A stretch of 64,000 nt of DNA, taken from contig CM055072.1 of NCBI GenBank assembly GCA_029204045.2, forward strand, positions 6,329,969-6,393,968. Reading direction: 5' to 3'. Position 1 is the stretch's first letter; each line of letters begins with the position of its first letter. Shown here one piece after another: positions 12,324-23,460 of this stretch. This DNA is from Tillandsia leiboldiana (taxonomy: Eukaryota; Streptophyta; Magnoliopsida; Poales; Bromeliaceae). The position numbers were made by a program, and so were the translations under genes. The notes beneath the pieces were generated by a model that was not told the DNA's origin, did not search any database, and worked only from the letters and a program-made list of their open reading frames with translations.

Positions 12324-12465
12324 GCCTCGGGATTCGTGCCGTTGCCTCGAGATCCGTGCCCGATGCCTCGGGACCCGTGCCACTGCCTTGGAATCCGTGC
12401 CACTGCCTCGGGATCCGTGCCCGATGCCTCGGGATCCGTGCCACTGCCTCGGGATCCGGGCTGCT
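12324..12465. repeat. 20-21-bp minisatellite, seven units (D left LTR)
   Basis: Units start GCCTCGGGATCC and end in GTGCCACT or GTGCCCGAT. I count seven here against eight in the right LTR, so one unit was gained or lost since insertion. Confidence 0.9.
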
Positions 12466-13071
12466 ACAGTAGCCTTCGGGCGCACCCCTTTCGGACCGGG
12501 CTGCTACAGTAACCGGCTCGCTACAGTGTCCGAACCCGGTTCACTGCAGCCCGAAAACCGGGTTTGCTACAGTACTTTCCGAGCGCCCGGTTCCCACTTT
12601 CGGGCGCCCGAAACTTGGGCCAAAGCCCAGTTTCGCCCGTTTTCGTCCGTTCTTGCCCGTTTCTCGCCCGTTTACGCTCAAATTTGACAGGCAGCCATGG
12701 TTTAACTTAATTTACCTCATGGTACCTGAACTTTTCAGTTTGGACCACCTCTGGGTCACCAAAAGTCCCACTGTATTCGAATTCGCTGGCGGAGCCCGTT
12801 CTCGCTATCCGGGTGTCCGATCAACGCGAAACTTTTACCGTGGCCTCAAAACATATTTACGGAGCTCCCGTAATTTTCTAGGAATTTTCTGAGACTATGA
12901 ATTTTCCACTTATAATCTGGGCCCACTTTCTCACATAAGATTCTAGACATCTTATTTCAATCCCGATTTGGGCCCAATTCCTTTCCAGGTCATTTTTCAC
13001 CTCAATAAACAATAGTATTTCATACTATTTTTATTTCCATCTATTTATATTCCAAATTCCGGTTCACTACA

Positions 13072-13090
13072 TTCTACCCCCCCTAAAATA
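13072..13090 (-). other. Polypurine tract of element D
   Basis: On the minus strand this is a purine-rich run with seven consecutive G (from 'ttctacccccccta' on plus). It abuts the inner edge of the left LTR, and TTTCGAGGACGAAAC follows upstream in element sense, as in the other gypsy elements here. It fixes D's orientation as minus. Confidence 0.8.
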
Positions 13091-13675
13091 AGTTTCGTCC
13101 TCGAAACTTGAATCACATCTCGACTTCTACTTAATCGAGAGGGAGGAATCTTGTCCCACTACTGGGTTCACGGTATGTCGCTATTGGGCCTCAAATTGCC
13201 CGCTCGCTGAACCACACGAGCAACTCATCCATGAATCCCTATCTCAACTTAGGGACAAACTCAGACCTAATGTCTGGCCACTTTCACCAAGTAGGTGTGA
13301 GACACATTTGAGCACTTGCTCTCTCAATTGCCACAGCGGGCGAAGTCTCATCTTGCGAAATCTCTACCTAATTCCGCGGTCAGTTCACCTTTCACCAGGA
13401 GGTTGCATCTGCAACTAACTACATTCACCGCATTTTCCGGTTACTCCTCTGCCTGATGTGGAGTGCAGAGGCCAAACCTCAAGTTCTCAGCCATCACACA
13501 CGCTACTAGCGTTCTAAGTCCACGGGTTTTCAGCTAACCCGACATCTCGGACTACTAACAGGTTCACGGACCACGGTCCAATAGGGCCTATAGCCCGAAG
13601 CTAGTCCCACACTGTGCAATAGCTCTCGGTAGCACGCAGATCCAAACGTCATACGGGTAGATCCACACTTAGGAT
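13072..13675 (-). other. Element D internal region, left part (non-coding)
   Basis: Beyond the PPT, 600 bp carry no ORF with recognisable Gag or Pol features. The last five bases (AGGAT, 13671-13675) are the TSD of the copia solo LTR. This is probably extensively decayed or replaced internal sequence. Confidence 0.7.
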
Positions 13676-13902
13676 TGTTACGGAATTTGAGTTGGCGTAG
13701 TTTCGTGAAAGTCTCAAGTCTTGAAGATTGAAGGTGAAGAAAGTTGGATCATTTAACTCAATCTCAAGAAAGAAGAATTCAAAAGGATCAGGTATGTTTT
13801 ACTAAAGATTTTGTGTGATCCGAATACTTCTTGTAGTGTAGAAACACTTGGAAGAATCTTTCATTGCATAAAAATCAAAAACTGGACTTGGGACATGTTC
13901 AG

Positions 13903-14183
13903 GATCCGGATCAGGTTGTTCGATCCGGATCCCGAAGGTGGTTCGTTCATACACCAGTTCAATCCGGATCGTAGCCTCTTGATCCGGATCCCGAACACTT
14001 AGTTTACCATCTTCCTTGAACGATCCGGATCAGGCTTCGCAATCCGGATCCCGAACGTTGATGTTTGGTGAACTGTATGAACGATCCGGATCAAGCACTT
14101 CGATCCGGATCCCGAACCTTCGTTTTTCTGGAACTGGCTGACTCGTTACGACGATCCGGATCACAGCTAGTTCGATCTGGATC
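13903..14183 (+). repeat. GATCCGGATC palindrome cluster in copia U3 (copy 2)
   Basis: Ten GATCCGGATC or near-identical palindromes occur in 280 bp. They alternate between a form followed by A/G-rich sequence and a form followed by CCCGAA, giving paired units of roughly 60-70 bp. They lie upstream of the TATA box. Confidence 0.9.
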
Positions 14184-14248
14184 GCCGTCCGTAAAATTTC
14201 CAGAAATGTTAGGTTTTTAATTCTTATCTCCTTCCTAGGGTTTCTAAC

Positions 14249-14258
14249 CTATAAATAG
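14249..14258 (+). promoter_or_regulatory. TATA box of copia solo LTR
   Basis: CTATAAATAG lies between the palindrome cluster and the hairpin array, conserved in all three copia LTRs of this window. Confidence 0.8.
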
Positions 14259-14543
14259 ACCCTATGATTCTTTTTCTAGGGTTAATCCACTGTGAATCGA
14301 AATAGCCGTCATTTTCATATATCATCTTTTACGGCTCTAGATCCACATATAGAGAAGAAAGGAAATCATTAGAGAATACTCTATGTTTCTTCATCTATAT
14401 TGATTAGTTTGATTCTAGGTTTTCATACTCACATCTTGAGTTGAATCAAACTAATGAATACTTAGATGGTATTTTCGATCTATCTTTGATCTAAGTATTC
14501 GGCGGATCATCACCGCCCAAAACAACGATTTACCCCAAAAATC

Positions 14544-14729
14544 GGCGCGTGGATTCGCGTGTCCTTGTGGATTCAAGGTTCAACCGCTCTCGTGGATTCG
14601 GAGCGAGGCACGTTCGTGGATTCGAAGGGTGCTATTGGGTGAAGACCGTGGATTCGGTCGGACGTCGTGGATTCGACGTTGGACGCCGTGGATTCGGCGT
14701 TGGGCGCAGATCGTGGATTCGAGAAGCGT
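14544..14729 (+). repeat. Tandem hairpin array with constant GTGGATTC loop (copy 2, eight units)
   Basis: Eight GTGGATTC octamers start at 14549, 14567, 14592, 14616, 14648, 14667, 14688 and 14713. Perfect stems include CGC/GCG, CCTT/AAGG, GACC/GGTC, ACGTC/GACGT and ACGCC/GGCGT. The third (CGCTC-t-C with GGAGCG), fourth and eighth pair with a bulge or a small internal loop. The 82-codon frame through the array starts at a GTG and is not taken as a gene. Confidence 0.85.
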
Positions 14730-15023
14730 CGCGGAGCGAGCGGAGAAGATCCTCTAGGAGCGTATGGAAAAGGTTGAGTCGTAAGTGTGTACGGTAAATC
14801 ACCTTGTACGTGTTTTAATTCTAGTGGATTTCTGCCGTGTTATCGGTCCCGTGGTTTTTTACTCCGGTGATGGAGTTTTCCACGTAAAAATCTTGCGTAT
14901 TATTTTTATTTCCGCATTGGGTTTTTATCGCAACGATTTTTGAGTGTTTATACGTTTACACCTATTCACCCCCCTCTAGGTGTTTTTTCCCCTATTTAGA
15001 TCCGTATTACATATAACCCAACA

Positions 15024-16611
15024 AGGATTACTACCCCAATACTCCCACTAGGAGCTACAGTACCTCAATCACCACTAGCTCTATGGCTTGGTCATAACAC
15101 ACTCTCAGTGTACTAATAGCCTCAATGCTCACACGTGGCATTCCACGTTCCCGGGTCATCGCTCGGACTACCGCCCTGACCAAATCTCTATCATGCCCCG
15201 CCATCAGGTCTCGGGCTGCTGTCTCTCACAGCTGACTGCGCCTGCCCACTGGGCTACAGGCCCACAGTCCACAAACACGGTCCAGGCACGGATCGTCCCC
15301 AAGCGAACTCGCTAATCGTCGCCACGCGACCACTATGCTCCACTGAGCGAAAACCAGCTAACCAGTCGTCAATCCGTGACCCGTACTTTCTATCGACTCT
15401 GGCCACACTGGGCAAAGGCTAATATGCCACCTAATCCGCACCCACTGGCTAAACGATACTGGTGCTCCAGGAGCACCCAACAGTCGGCCGTCCAGCGCCC
15501 CCAATGTTAACTCGCGAAAACCCAGTGCTAAGCGGCTTGCTTAAACACACCACGGCTCTCGTGCAACTCTCCCAATGAGGTCGAGGCACCACGCTAACTG
15601 TTTCACCAACTCTGGTGATGAACACGCAAACCCTGTGGTGGCAACCCTTGCCATTATGCCGATCCCTCAGACCGGCGCCATAAAACTCCCGCTTACTTGC
15701 GAGGTTTTCGAATCTCAAAACCTATCCTGGGTCTTACCAGCCCCACCATGCGGCACTCAGCCATGAAGACATGCCACACAGTTACTACCGTCATCAGGGC
15801 GAACCTTCGCCACTGGGCCCGTAATTCTTTCTTGCCCTAACCTTTAGGACACCGCAACTTGGCTCTCGCAACAAAGCGATCACCAGCGTTCCACGAGTCG
15901 GTCTTTCACTGGACCTCATCAACTACACTTTGCCGGCAAACCAGCTGACGCAAGCTTACGGCATCTTTCACAGAAGGTGCAGGGTGCGCCGACAAAGGTT
16001 CAGCGGCCACCTGCAACACTCTCTGCTGTTGCCTCTTAGCTTGATCTATTTCCCATTTTCTTGAGATAATGACACTCGCCCATCTAGGCGACGTAATCCG
16101 CTTCCCTGCCGGCGGGAAAACCTCCGCTTATTGGTAAGAAGCCTCGGTCTGCTGCTGGACCACATCAACCAGAGCGGTCTCCCGACATCGCAGCTCGTGT
16201 ACTTTGTTTGACTCAGAGCGCCCTCCCGGCACGAGTCCAAACAAGCGCGTATCCCTGCGTGGTGTCATCGCTAGTATGCACACCACAACGAAATGATTTG
16301 CTCAAATTTTTGCCATTTGAGCAACGCGTAATCTATATACCGACAACGAAGCTCGTCGACTCAATCATGTGAAAGTATAGGAGGGTACTCCTTTTCATCT
16401 CAAACATTACGTTGTCGGCCGCCCAACGTAATATCCGAAAAATGAAAGCTCGTTGCCCTCGATCAATCCCAACATCATTTGTGGGAACAAATAACAACCA
16501 ATCAATTACTTTCGCCCAAAAATTCACGCACTCTCTCGTGCTAATCCCTAGGGTCTCCCTAAGGTTGCTAACCACCTAGGACTATTCCTAGGCTCTGATA
16601 CCACTCTTATC
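15024..16611 (-). other. Element D internal region, right part (non-coding) with PBS at the end
   Basis: From the copia TSD to the right LTR, 1.6 kb carries only short ORFs with no retroelement motif that I recognise. The last bases (16592-16603) are the PBS. It could be eroded gag or acquired sequence; nothing decides between these. Confidence 0.65.
16592..16603 (-). other. Primer binding site of element D (initiator-Met tRNA)
   Basis: The minus strand reads TGGTATCAGAGC, a 12-nt complement of the plant initiator tRNA-Met 3' end. It lies eight bases inside the right LTR. Confidence 0.9.
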
Positions 16612-19408
16612 TGTTACGACCCGGGACCGACAATTTGTACAGTTCGGGCTCGCCAACAGACCCGCCAATCGAGCACGACATCACGCTACCCGAAAGGAAC
16701 GATAACAATCATCTCGAATCAAAACAATGCTTATGATGAGATATAATATCAGAGTAAGATCACTACTAATTTAAAACTTTCATTCAATAAACAAATAGTT
16801 TAAGCCGATATGAAAGCAGGATAAGAATGAACCATAATAACTTTATTACATGTTACATCTCTCAACTTACAATTACATGATATTACAATGCCTTTACATA
16901 AATTCCTCACCATACAAGGTTCACTCAAGAAACATATAAAAGGGATACCTCTGCTAGATCCTCTAGGTCTCTATGCTGCTGGGCCCTTGCCCCTGTCGTA
17001 TACCTCGCCGTCTGCCTCTGAACCGTCGTGATCGCTGCATCCATACCTGAACCTGGGGGGGTGCACCCAAGGGGTGTGAGAACTCCTGACAGAGTTCCCA
17101 GTGGGTTCAACCACCGAGAAAAAGTGTCCTACACCACTTGGTCCAATGGAAGCAATAATAATAGTGCTAGGAAACTAAAAACCTCAATATCAAAATGTGG
17201 CTATGCAATATACATGATCACTACACTATCTGTGTGTACTCATCGTCCCAGCACTACTCTGACTAGCCGCACTAGGCTGCTAAGCACCAACTCGGCCACT
17301 ATGCCGCTGTACACAGGGTAAACTAACCCGGCCACCTTGGCCACTCTATTTTTCTTTATTCTTTAGATTCTGGTGCTTTAGTTCAAGTTAACCCCCAGAA
17401 ATTCTTATCCAACGGGCCCGAGCCCGGTAGTCCTGCTACCACAAGATAAGGTTTCTGGGGTTGCCGATAACACCCGTGAGTGTTACCCCGTCCTACGAAG
17501 TAAATGTGTTCTTCGGGCCACCGCTATCGGATGGAGGGGGCTTCCCTGCGTCCGATCCTGATGCGCCCGGGGAGAGGGCAAGCCCTTTACGTCCCGCAGA
17601 ACCACATTTCAACCTTCGAAGGCACGTCCGTTTTATCTTTTTGTTTTCTTTCTCTTTTGCTTTAGTTCTTAGCCTCTTTACTTTTGAACACTTGCTTTCC
17701 TTTCTTATTCGAGCTTACAGCTCCCAGTTTGCCACTGGCGAAACTCTTCCTCTTTCCTTTGAGGGCTTGGCTCTTTGCTTTCACTTTTAGCCCTTCGAAA
17801 GTACCTCGTCCGACGGGCCACTGCCCAGGGAGTCCTGCTCCACATGACGAGTCCCAAATTCGAAGGCGCCATTTGCATTCTCTTTATGCTCTTTAGCCAT
17901 TTTTAGCTTGCTTTTAACTTTAAGCCTTTTTATCTTAAGCAATTTGCTTGTCTTGCTTATTAACCAAGTTTTAGCTCTGTCTTGAGCGATTTGCTTGTCT
18001 TGCTTATTAACCAAGTTTTTCATTCCTTACCCTAGGTCTTGCCTCACGGGTAACTAGAGAGTCTCCTAGACTTTTTAAGCATTTCTCTTTCATTTTATTT
18101 AACTTCCAATTGAGGTTGAAGTTATTGTCCATTTGCCCGGACACCCTACGACTCTTTAGGGTTATATTTGTTTAATCATTTAACCTTGGGATCTTATCCC
18201 ACTTTTCTGATTCCTTACTGAATCCTAGAGTTCACTTGACTCTATTTGTGATTTCACTTTTAACTTAGGGTTACTCTGACTCTAATTTCTTGTCTCTGAG
18301 TTTAACTCCTCTGGATCACTTTAGGTTCCCTTTACCTAAGTTCCATATTATACTCATCCTAGAGTTCCTTGACTCTATGTTGATCACTCTATCCAGTGTC
18401 CTTAGGTCATCGCCTAAGACCATGCCACTCGTCCAATCCTAGGATAATCTCCTATGTTTTGATGTCACTCAGTGAACCCTGAAACTAGGTTTTCTCCTAG
18501 TCTTACTACCAACATGTTCCCTTTCCTTATGTCACATGATTCCTAGGGTCATACCCTAACATGATCACAATCATAAAGGCTAATCACATTCATGCATCTA
18601 GTTATTTTCACATTCATCATAAAATAACATTTATCCTCTAGGCATGCAAATCTATCCTTTATCCTTGGCAACCAATAGTTGCACTTTTATCTGTGTCCTT
18701 TCGCACATGCACATTTATCATCTATCTCTGGCAACCAACAGTTGCACTTTTATCATCTGATTCCAATTACACAGGCAATCATAATCATAATTACCTAACG
18801 CCTCTAACAGGCTACTATCATGCTTCGAATCGAAAAGCAAAGGAACAAGGGGAGAGGTCACCCAATTTCGGCAGAATTCCCCATCTTGTGGAGTCCCCGA
18901 TTTCCCTTCATATCTCCACACTTGATCACTATTCTGCCAATTGCTTGTAGACACTTGCAATTGGCCTCCACGCGGCTCCACTTTGTACCTCGAGCTTGCA
19001 TGCAAAACGGAGCATGCTTCTTAAGGTCGCACGCAAAACGGCGCATATCTCCCACGGGCGGCACGCAAAACGAGGCGCGCCCAAAACGCCCGCAAAACTC
19101 GGGCAGTAAAATGGCACAGAGGAGTTGAGTCCCTAACATGTACGTGGGCAAAGGGATCAAATCCAAAATCCAAAAGGAGATTCAAAGCTGTGCCAAAAAT
19201 ACCGCAAAAATGACACACGGGGCCTACCTCGACAATGCCGTGTCGTCCATTGCGTCTCTTAGTCTCTTTGGAGTACTTTGCACGCTCCACGGGGTCCACG
19301 GCGCGATCGTGCGCCCTCGAGAACCCCGGCGAAATCGCCCTCCTCCCCTCCCCGCGCGCTCGGGTGAAGCCGAAAAGGGAAAAAGGAGGAAAAGGAAGTC
19401 ATTTCGGG

Positions 19409-19418
19409 CCTTTATAGG
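19409..19418 (-). promoter_or_regulatory. TATA box of D right (promoter) LTR
   Basis: Minus-strand CCTATAAAGG; as the 5' LTR this is the copy that would drive D's transcription. Confidence 0.65.
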
Positions 19419-19877
19419 CCTTTTCCGGACTTTCGGGCGCACCCTTTCGGGCGCCCGAAAGTTTCCGGGCGGCTACAGTGAAAGCCCCCGCCGCGGTCCA
19501 CGAGTCCACGCTGCGCCACCTCAGCGCCACGTCACCATGCTCGGCCAACCAGGGGCCGACACGTGGCCGTGGACCCGTGCACCGCGACCACGGAACAGCG
19601 GCGGCCAATGGGAGGCCGCCACGTGGACCGCACTCCCGCCTGCTCTGACGCCCGCCGCAGCGTCCCGTCGCGTCAGCGCGTCGCGTCGCGCTGACCGACG
19701 AACGGGAGGCCGACACGTGGCCGTCCCCGCTGACACGCGCCAGGCGCGTCGCGCCTTCCCCGCGCACGCCCACGCTCCCCCGGTCAGACCGACCAATGAG
19801 GAGACGCCACGTGGCGGTCCTCACCCACCACGCGCGCCTCGGGCCGCGCGCCCCCGTGCCTCGCGCGGGAAATGCTT

Positions 19878-20040
19878 GCCTCGGGATTCGTGCCGTTGCC
19901 TCGGGATCCGTGCCCGATGCCTCGGGATCCGTGCCCGATGCCTCGAGACCCGTGCCACTGCCTCGGGATCCGTGCCACTGCCTCGGGATCCGTGCCCGAT
20001 GCCTCGGGATCCGTGCCACTGCCTCAGGATCCGGGCTGCT
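19878..20040. repeat. 20-21-bp minisatellite, eight units (D right LTR)
   Basis: Same units as at 12324-12465 but 21 bp longer, i.e. one additional GTGCCCGAT-type unit. Confidence 0.9.
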
Positions 20041-20646
20041 ACAGTAACCTTCAGGCGCACCCCTTTCGGACCGGGCTGCTAAAGTAACCGGCTCGCTACA
20101 GTGTCCGAACCCGGTTCACTGCAGCCCGAAAACCGGGTTTGCTACAGTACTTTCCGAGCGCCCGGTTCCCACTTTCGGGCGCCCGAAACTTGGGCCAAAG
20201 CCCAGTTTCGCCCGTTTTCGTCCGTTCTTGCCCGTTTCTCGCCCGTTTACGCTCAAATTTGACAGGCAACCATGGTTTAACTTAATTTACCTCATGGTAC
20301 CTGAACTTTTCAGTTTGGACCACCTCTGGGTCACCAAAAGTCCCACTGTATTCGAATTCGCTGGCGGAGCCCGTTCTCGCTATTCGGGTGTCCGATCAAC
20401 GCGAAACTTTTACCGTGGCCTCAAAACATATTTACGGAGCTCCCGTAATTTTCTAGGAATTTTCCGAGACTGTGAATTTTCCACTTATAATCTGGGCCCA
20501 CTTTCTCACATAAGATTCTAGACATCTTATTTCAATCCCGATTTGGGCCCAATTCCTTTCCAGGTCATTTTTCACCTCAATAAACAATAGTATTTCATAC
20601 TATTTTTATTTCCATCTATTTATATTCCAAATTCCGGTTCACTACA

Positions 20647-21996
20647 GCCCACCTCACGAAGCCAAAACTCGCACTTCTTAAGTTTAGCGAACAACTTCTG
20701 ATCCCTGAGAGTCTGCAGAATAGTCCGTAAGTGTTCCTCGTGTTCCCCATCGGTGGGCGAGTAGATCAGGATGTCGTCGATGAAGACCACTACGAACTGA
20801 TCCAAGAAGGGTCTGAAGATTCTGTTCATCATATCCATAAATACCGCTGGGGCGTTCGTAAGCCCGAACGGCATAACAGTAAACTCGTAGGGGCCGTACC
20901 GGGTCCGGAACGCCGTCTTCGGAATATCTTCATCTCGAACCCTGAGCTGGTGGTAGCCTGACTGTAAATCAATCTTGGAAAAGACTGTTGCTCCCCGTAG
21001 TTGATCGAAGAGGTCGTCAATCCTGGGTAAGGGATACTTGTTCTTTACTGTGACCTTGTTTATCTCCCTATAGTCGATGCATAGTCGCAGGCTTCCGTCC
21101 TTCTTTCGCACGAAAAGTACGGGTGCGCCCCAAGGTGACACGCTAGGTCTGATGAACCCTTTATCCAGAAGGTCCTCGAGTTGTGCCTTAAGCTCCTTCA
21201 GTTCTGCAAAAGCCATTCGGTAGGGTGCCTTCGTGATTGGTCGCGTGCCAGGTAGAAGCTCGATCGGAAAAACAACCTCCCGCTCGGGAGGCATCCCTGG
21301 CAGTTCAGTAGGAAAAACGTCTGGGAATTCCTTCACAATCGGAATGTCGGAGAGCGCTGCAGAGGGCCGAGTTACCAGGTCCACCGACGCCAAGTAAGCC
21401 ACACACCCTCCTTCTATCAGTCTTCTGGCCCGCGATGCCTGAATAATGGTGGAAAAAGAGATGCTTTTGCACGCTAGGTACACATTCTCTGGAAACCCTG
21501 GGTACTATAGTCGCACCTGACGCTTCTCGCAGTCGATCACCGCTTGATACTTAGTGAGCCAATCCATTCCAAGTACCACATCATACTCCTTTAATGGAAT
21601 GACCACCAAGTTCCAAGGGCAAGAAAGCCTCCCCAACCTTATCGGGTAGGAAGGTACAAAGTTGCGAGCCTCCAAGGCCCCCCTCGCGGTTTGGACCGAC
21701 AACAAACTTTCTAGAGGTCTCTCCTCAAAACCATGTGAAAGCACAAAATCGCAAGATATGAAAGAGTGGGTTGCTCCAGTATCAAAAAGAGTTCTAGCAC
21801 GGTAAACAGAAATTAGAGTGGTACCTGCTACAACGTCTTCTGGCGGGTCCGCCTCTTGGCGGGTCATTGAATAAACTCTGCCACCCGATTGTTGTGGCCT
21901 TTCCCCCTCTGGTCGTGATGCTGGAAGTCTAGAGACCGATCCCATCGGAGCTTTCCCCCGTCCCGCATGCTGCGGCGCGGGCATAGAAGCTGCTGA
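20647..21996 (-). pseudogene. pol: Element E pol fragment: protease and reverse transcriptase
   Basis: Reading leftward, the protease has LFDTGATHSFIS, then the conserved segment YDVVLGMDWLTKYQAVIDCEK. A single in-frame stop follows (21505-21507), and the frame then continues into RT with GAPVLFVRKKDGSLRLCIDY, FSKIDLQSGYHQL and the catalytic FIDDILIYS. It ends at D's TSD and resumes at 9056. Upstream it is cut by solo LTR G (TSD GCTGA at 21992-21996 and 24834-24838). It is a Tekay-like gypsy pol inactivated by the nonsense mutation and two insertions. Confidence 0.92.
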
Positions 21997-22382
21997 TGTA
22001 GTAGCCGCTGGTTTAAAATATTTTAAGGGTCTACTTTTGGTTTCGTTATTTCCGCATTTCGTTTCGGGGGACTGGAGGATGAGCGAATAATTTCTTGTTT
22101 CCGGACAGACCGTCGGGGCCCGCGGGTATTTTTAGTTAATAGGGCTCGCGAAACGGAGAATGGCGGCGGAAACGGTTTTGAATTCCGACGCCGGAATCTC
22201 CCGGAATAAATTCCGGAAGGTAACTAACGGTTCAGGTGGATAACGCGGTTTTTTTCAGACATACCGGACTCTAGTTCGCACCTGATTTGGACCCGTTTTA
22301 ACTTGAACTGGGTTAATTCCCTTTTACCAATTTAACCGCTCCCGCCAACTTAACCGTTCCCGTTATTTTCCCCCGTCGTGCA

Positions 22383-22535
22383 ACTTCCCTTAACTACCGC
22401 CACCCCCCATAACTACCCACTCCCCTTTAACTACCCACTCCCCATAACTACCCACTCCCCTTTAACTACCCACTCCCCTTTAACTATCCACCCCCCCTTT
22501 TACCACCGCACTCCCCTTAACTACCCGTATCTTCC
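22383..22535. repeat. Pyrimidine-rich tandem repeat in G
   Basis: Irregular repeats of about 16 bp built on TAACTACCCACTCCCC. Confidence 0.8.
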
Positions 22536-22840
22536 CACAATTCCCCACGCCCCACAAGTCCCCTGCGTACGAAACCCCAATTCCCCAACCCTTCAGTTTC
22601 CCAAACCGAACCCTTCTGCTTCCTCACCGATTGCGCGGAGGATCCAAGCGGCGAGACCAAGGAAGGAGAGGGAGACGTCCTCACATTCCTTGTAGCCGAA
22701 CTCGCAGGATCGGATCACCTTTCCCTCCGACAACCGAGGTGAGCACGCTAGGGTTTTGCTTTCTCGCTCCGTTCTTGGTTGGAGCGGACGAGGGGGGGGG
22801 GAAGAAAGGGGCGTGGGCACCGCCGGAATCCGGCGCGCAC

Positions 22841-23460
22841 GGCGGCACCGCATGCGGGCTGCCGCATGCGGGCGCCGCCGCTTGCGGGCGGCACCGCATG
22901 CGGGCTGCCGCATGCGGGCGCCGCCGCTTGCGGGCGGCACCGCATGCGGGCTGCCGCATGCGGGCGCCGCCGCTTGCGGGCGGCACCGCATGCGGGCTGC
23001 CGCATGCGGGCTGCCGCGGGCGGGCGGCACCGCATGCGGGCTGCCGCATGCGGGCGCCGCCGCTTGCGGGCGGCACCGCATGCGGGTTGCCGCATGCGCG
23101 CCACCGCTTGCGGGCGGCACCGCATGCGGGCTGCCGCATGCGGGCGCCGCCACTTGTGGGCGGCACCGCATGCGGGCTGCCGCATGCGGGCGCCGCCGCT
23201 TGCGGGCTGCCGCATGCGGGCGCCTCCGCATGCGGGCGCCTCCGCATGCGGGCGTGGCCGCTTGCGGGCTGCCGCATGCGGGCGCCTCCGCATGCGGGCG
23301 CCGCCGCTTGTGGGCTGCCGCATGCGGGCACCGCCGCTTGCGGGCGCCTCCGCGTGCGGGCGCCGCCGTTTGCGGGCATCGCCGCATGCGGGTGCGGGCG
23401 GCACCGCATGCGGACAACGCCGAACACGGGCGTCACCGCATGCGGACGGCCGCACGCTGT
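22841..23460. repeat. GC-rich minisatellite of G (46-bp higher-order unit)
   Basis: About 600 bp is built from 13-16-bp subunits of the type GCATGCGGGCGCC and GCTTGCGGGCGGC. At the left end these combine into a 46-bp higher-order unit repeated at least three times. Because GCATGC and GCGGGC lack stop triplets, all six frames are nearly open. Confidence 0.92.

Larger units (their letters stand above)
9057..13071 (-). mobile_element. Element D left LTR (3' LTR in element orientation)
   Basis: On the plus strand it runs from TGTTACGACCCGGG to CCGGTTCACTACA (4,015 bp). It carries a minus-strand TATA box (11855-11864), GC-rich sequence around 11900-12600 and a 20-21-bp minisatellite (12324-12465). 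The right LTR is 4,035 bp; one additional minisatellite unit explains nearly all of the length difference. Long ORFs in the GC-rich part are repeat artefacts. Confidence 0.95.
13676..15023 (+). mobile_element. Ty1/copia solo LTR (same family as element A)
   Basis: It starts TGTTACGGAATTTGAG and ends CATATAACCCAACA, 1,348 bp. A perfect 5-bp TSD, AGGAT, flanks it (13671-13675 and 15024-15028). No PBS or coding sequence follows, so the element was reduced to one LTR by LTR-LTR recombination. It is closely similar to the 36202-37552 LTR. It contains the palindrome cluster (13903-14183), TATA box (14249-14258) and eight-unit hairpin array (14544-14729). Confidence 0.97.
9057..20646 (-). mobile_element. 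Element D: complete non-autonomous LTR retrotransposon (LARD-like)
   Basis: Two 4-kb LTRs (9057-13071 and 16612-20646) are flanked by a perfect 5-bp TSD, GCCCA. A PBS lies next to the right LTR and a purine tract next to the left one, so the transcript runs right to left. The internal region is 3,540 bp, or about 2.2 kb once the nested copia solo LTR is subtracted. I see no Gag, protease, RT or integrase motif in it. LTR plus PBS plus PPT without coding capacity is the definition of a large retrotransposon derivative. LTR divergence is roughly 1% by eye, so D is older than B and C. Confidence 0.9.
16612..20646 (-). mobile_element. Element D right LTR (5' LTR in element orientation)
   Basis: It runs TGTTACGACCCGGG to CCGGTTCACTACA, 4,035 bp, nearly identical to 9057-13071. 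The outer flank is the TSD GCCCA (20647-20651). The 314-codon ORF at 19138-20082 lies wholly within it and spans the minisatellite; its left-LTR counterpart is broken into shorter frames, so I do not call it a gene. Confidence 0.95.

Noticed and set aside
14549..14797. 82-codon ORF over the copia hairpin array (and 37078-37326)
   Set aside because: It begins at GTG rather than ATG and its repetition follows the hairpin units; conservation of length reflects near-identity of the two LTRs.
16592..16603. tRNA gene near the PBS sites
   Set aside because: Only the 11-12-nt tRNA-complementary PBS is present; no cloverleaf can be drawn around it.
19138..20082. 314-codon ORF in D's right LTR
   Set aside because: The left LTR copy is split into shorter frames by small changes, the ORF spans a minisatellite, and no protein family is recognised.
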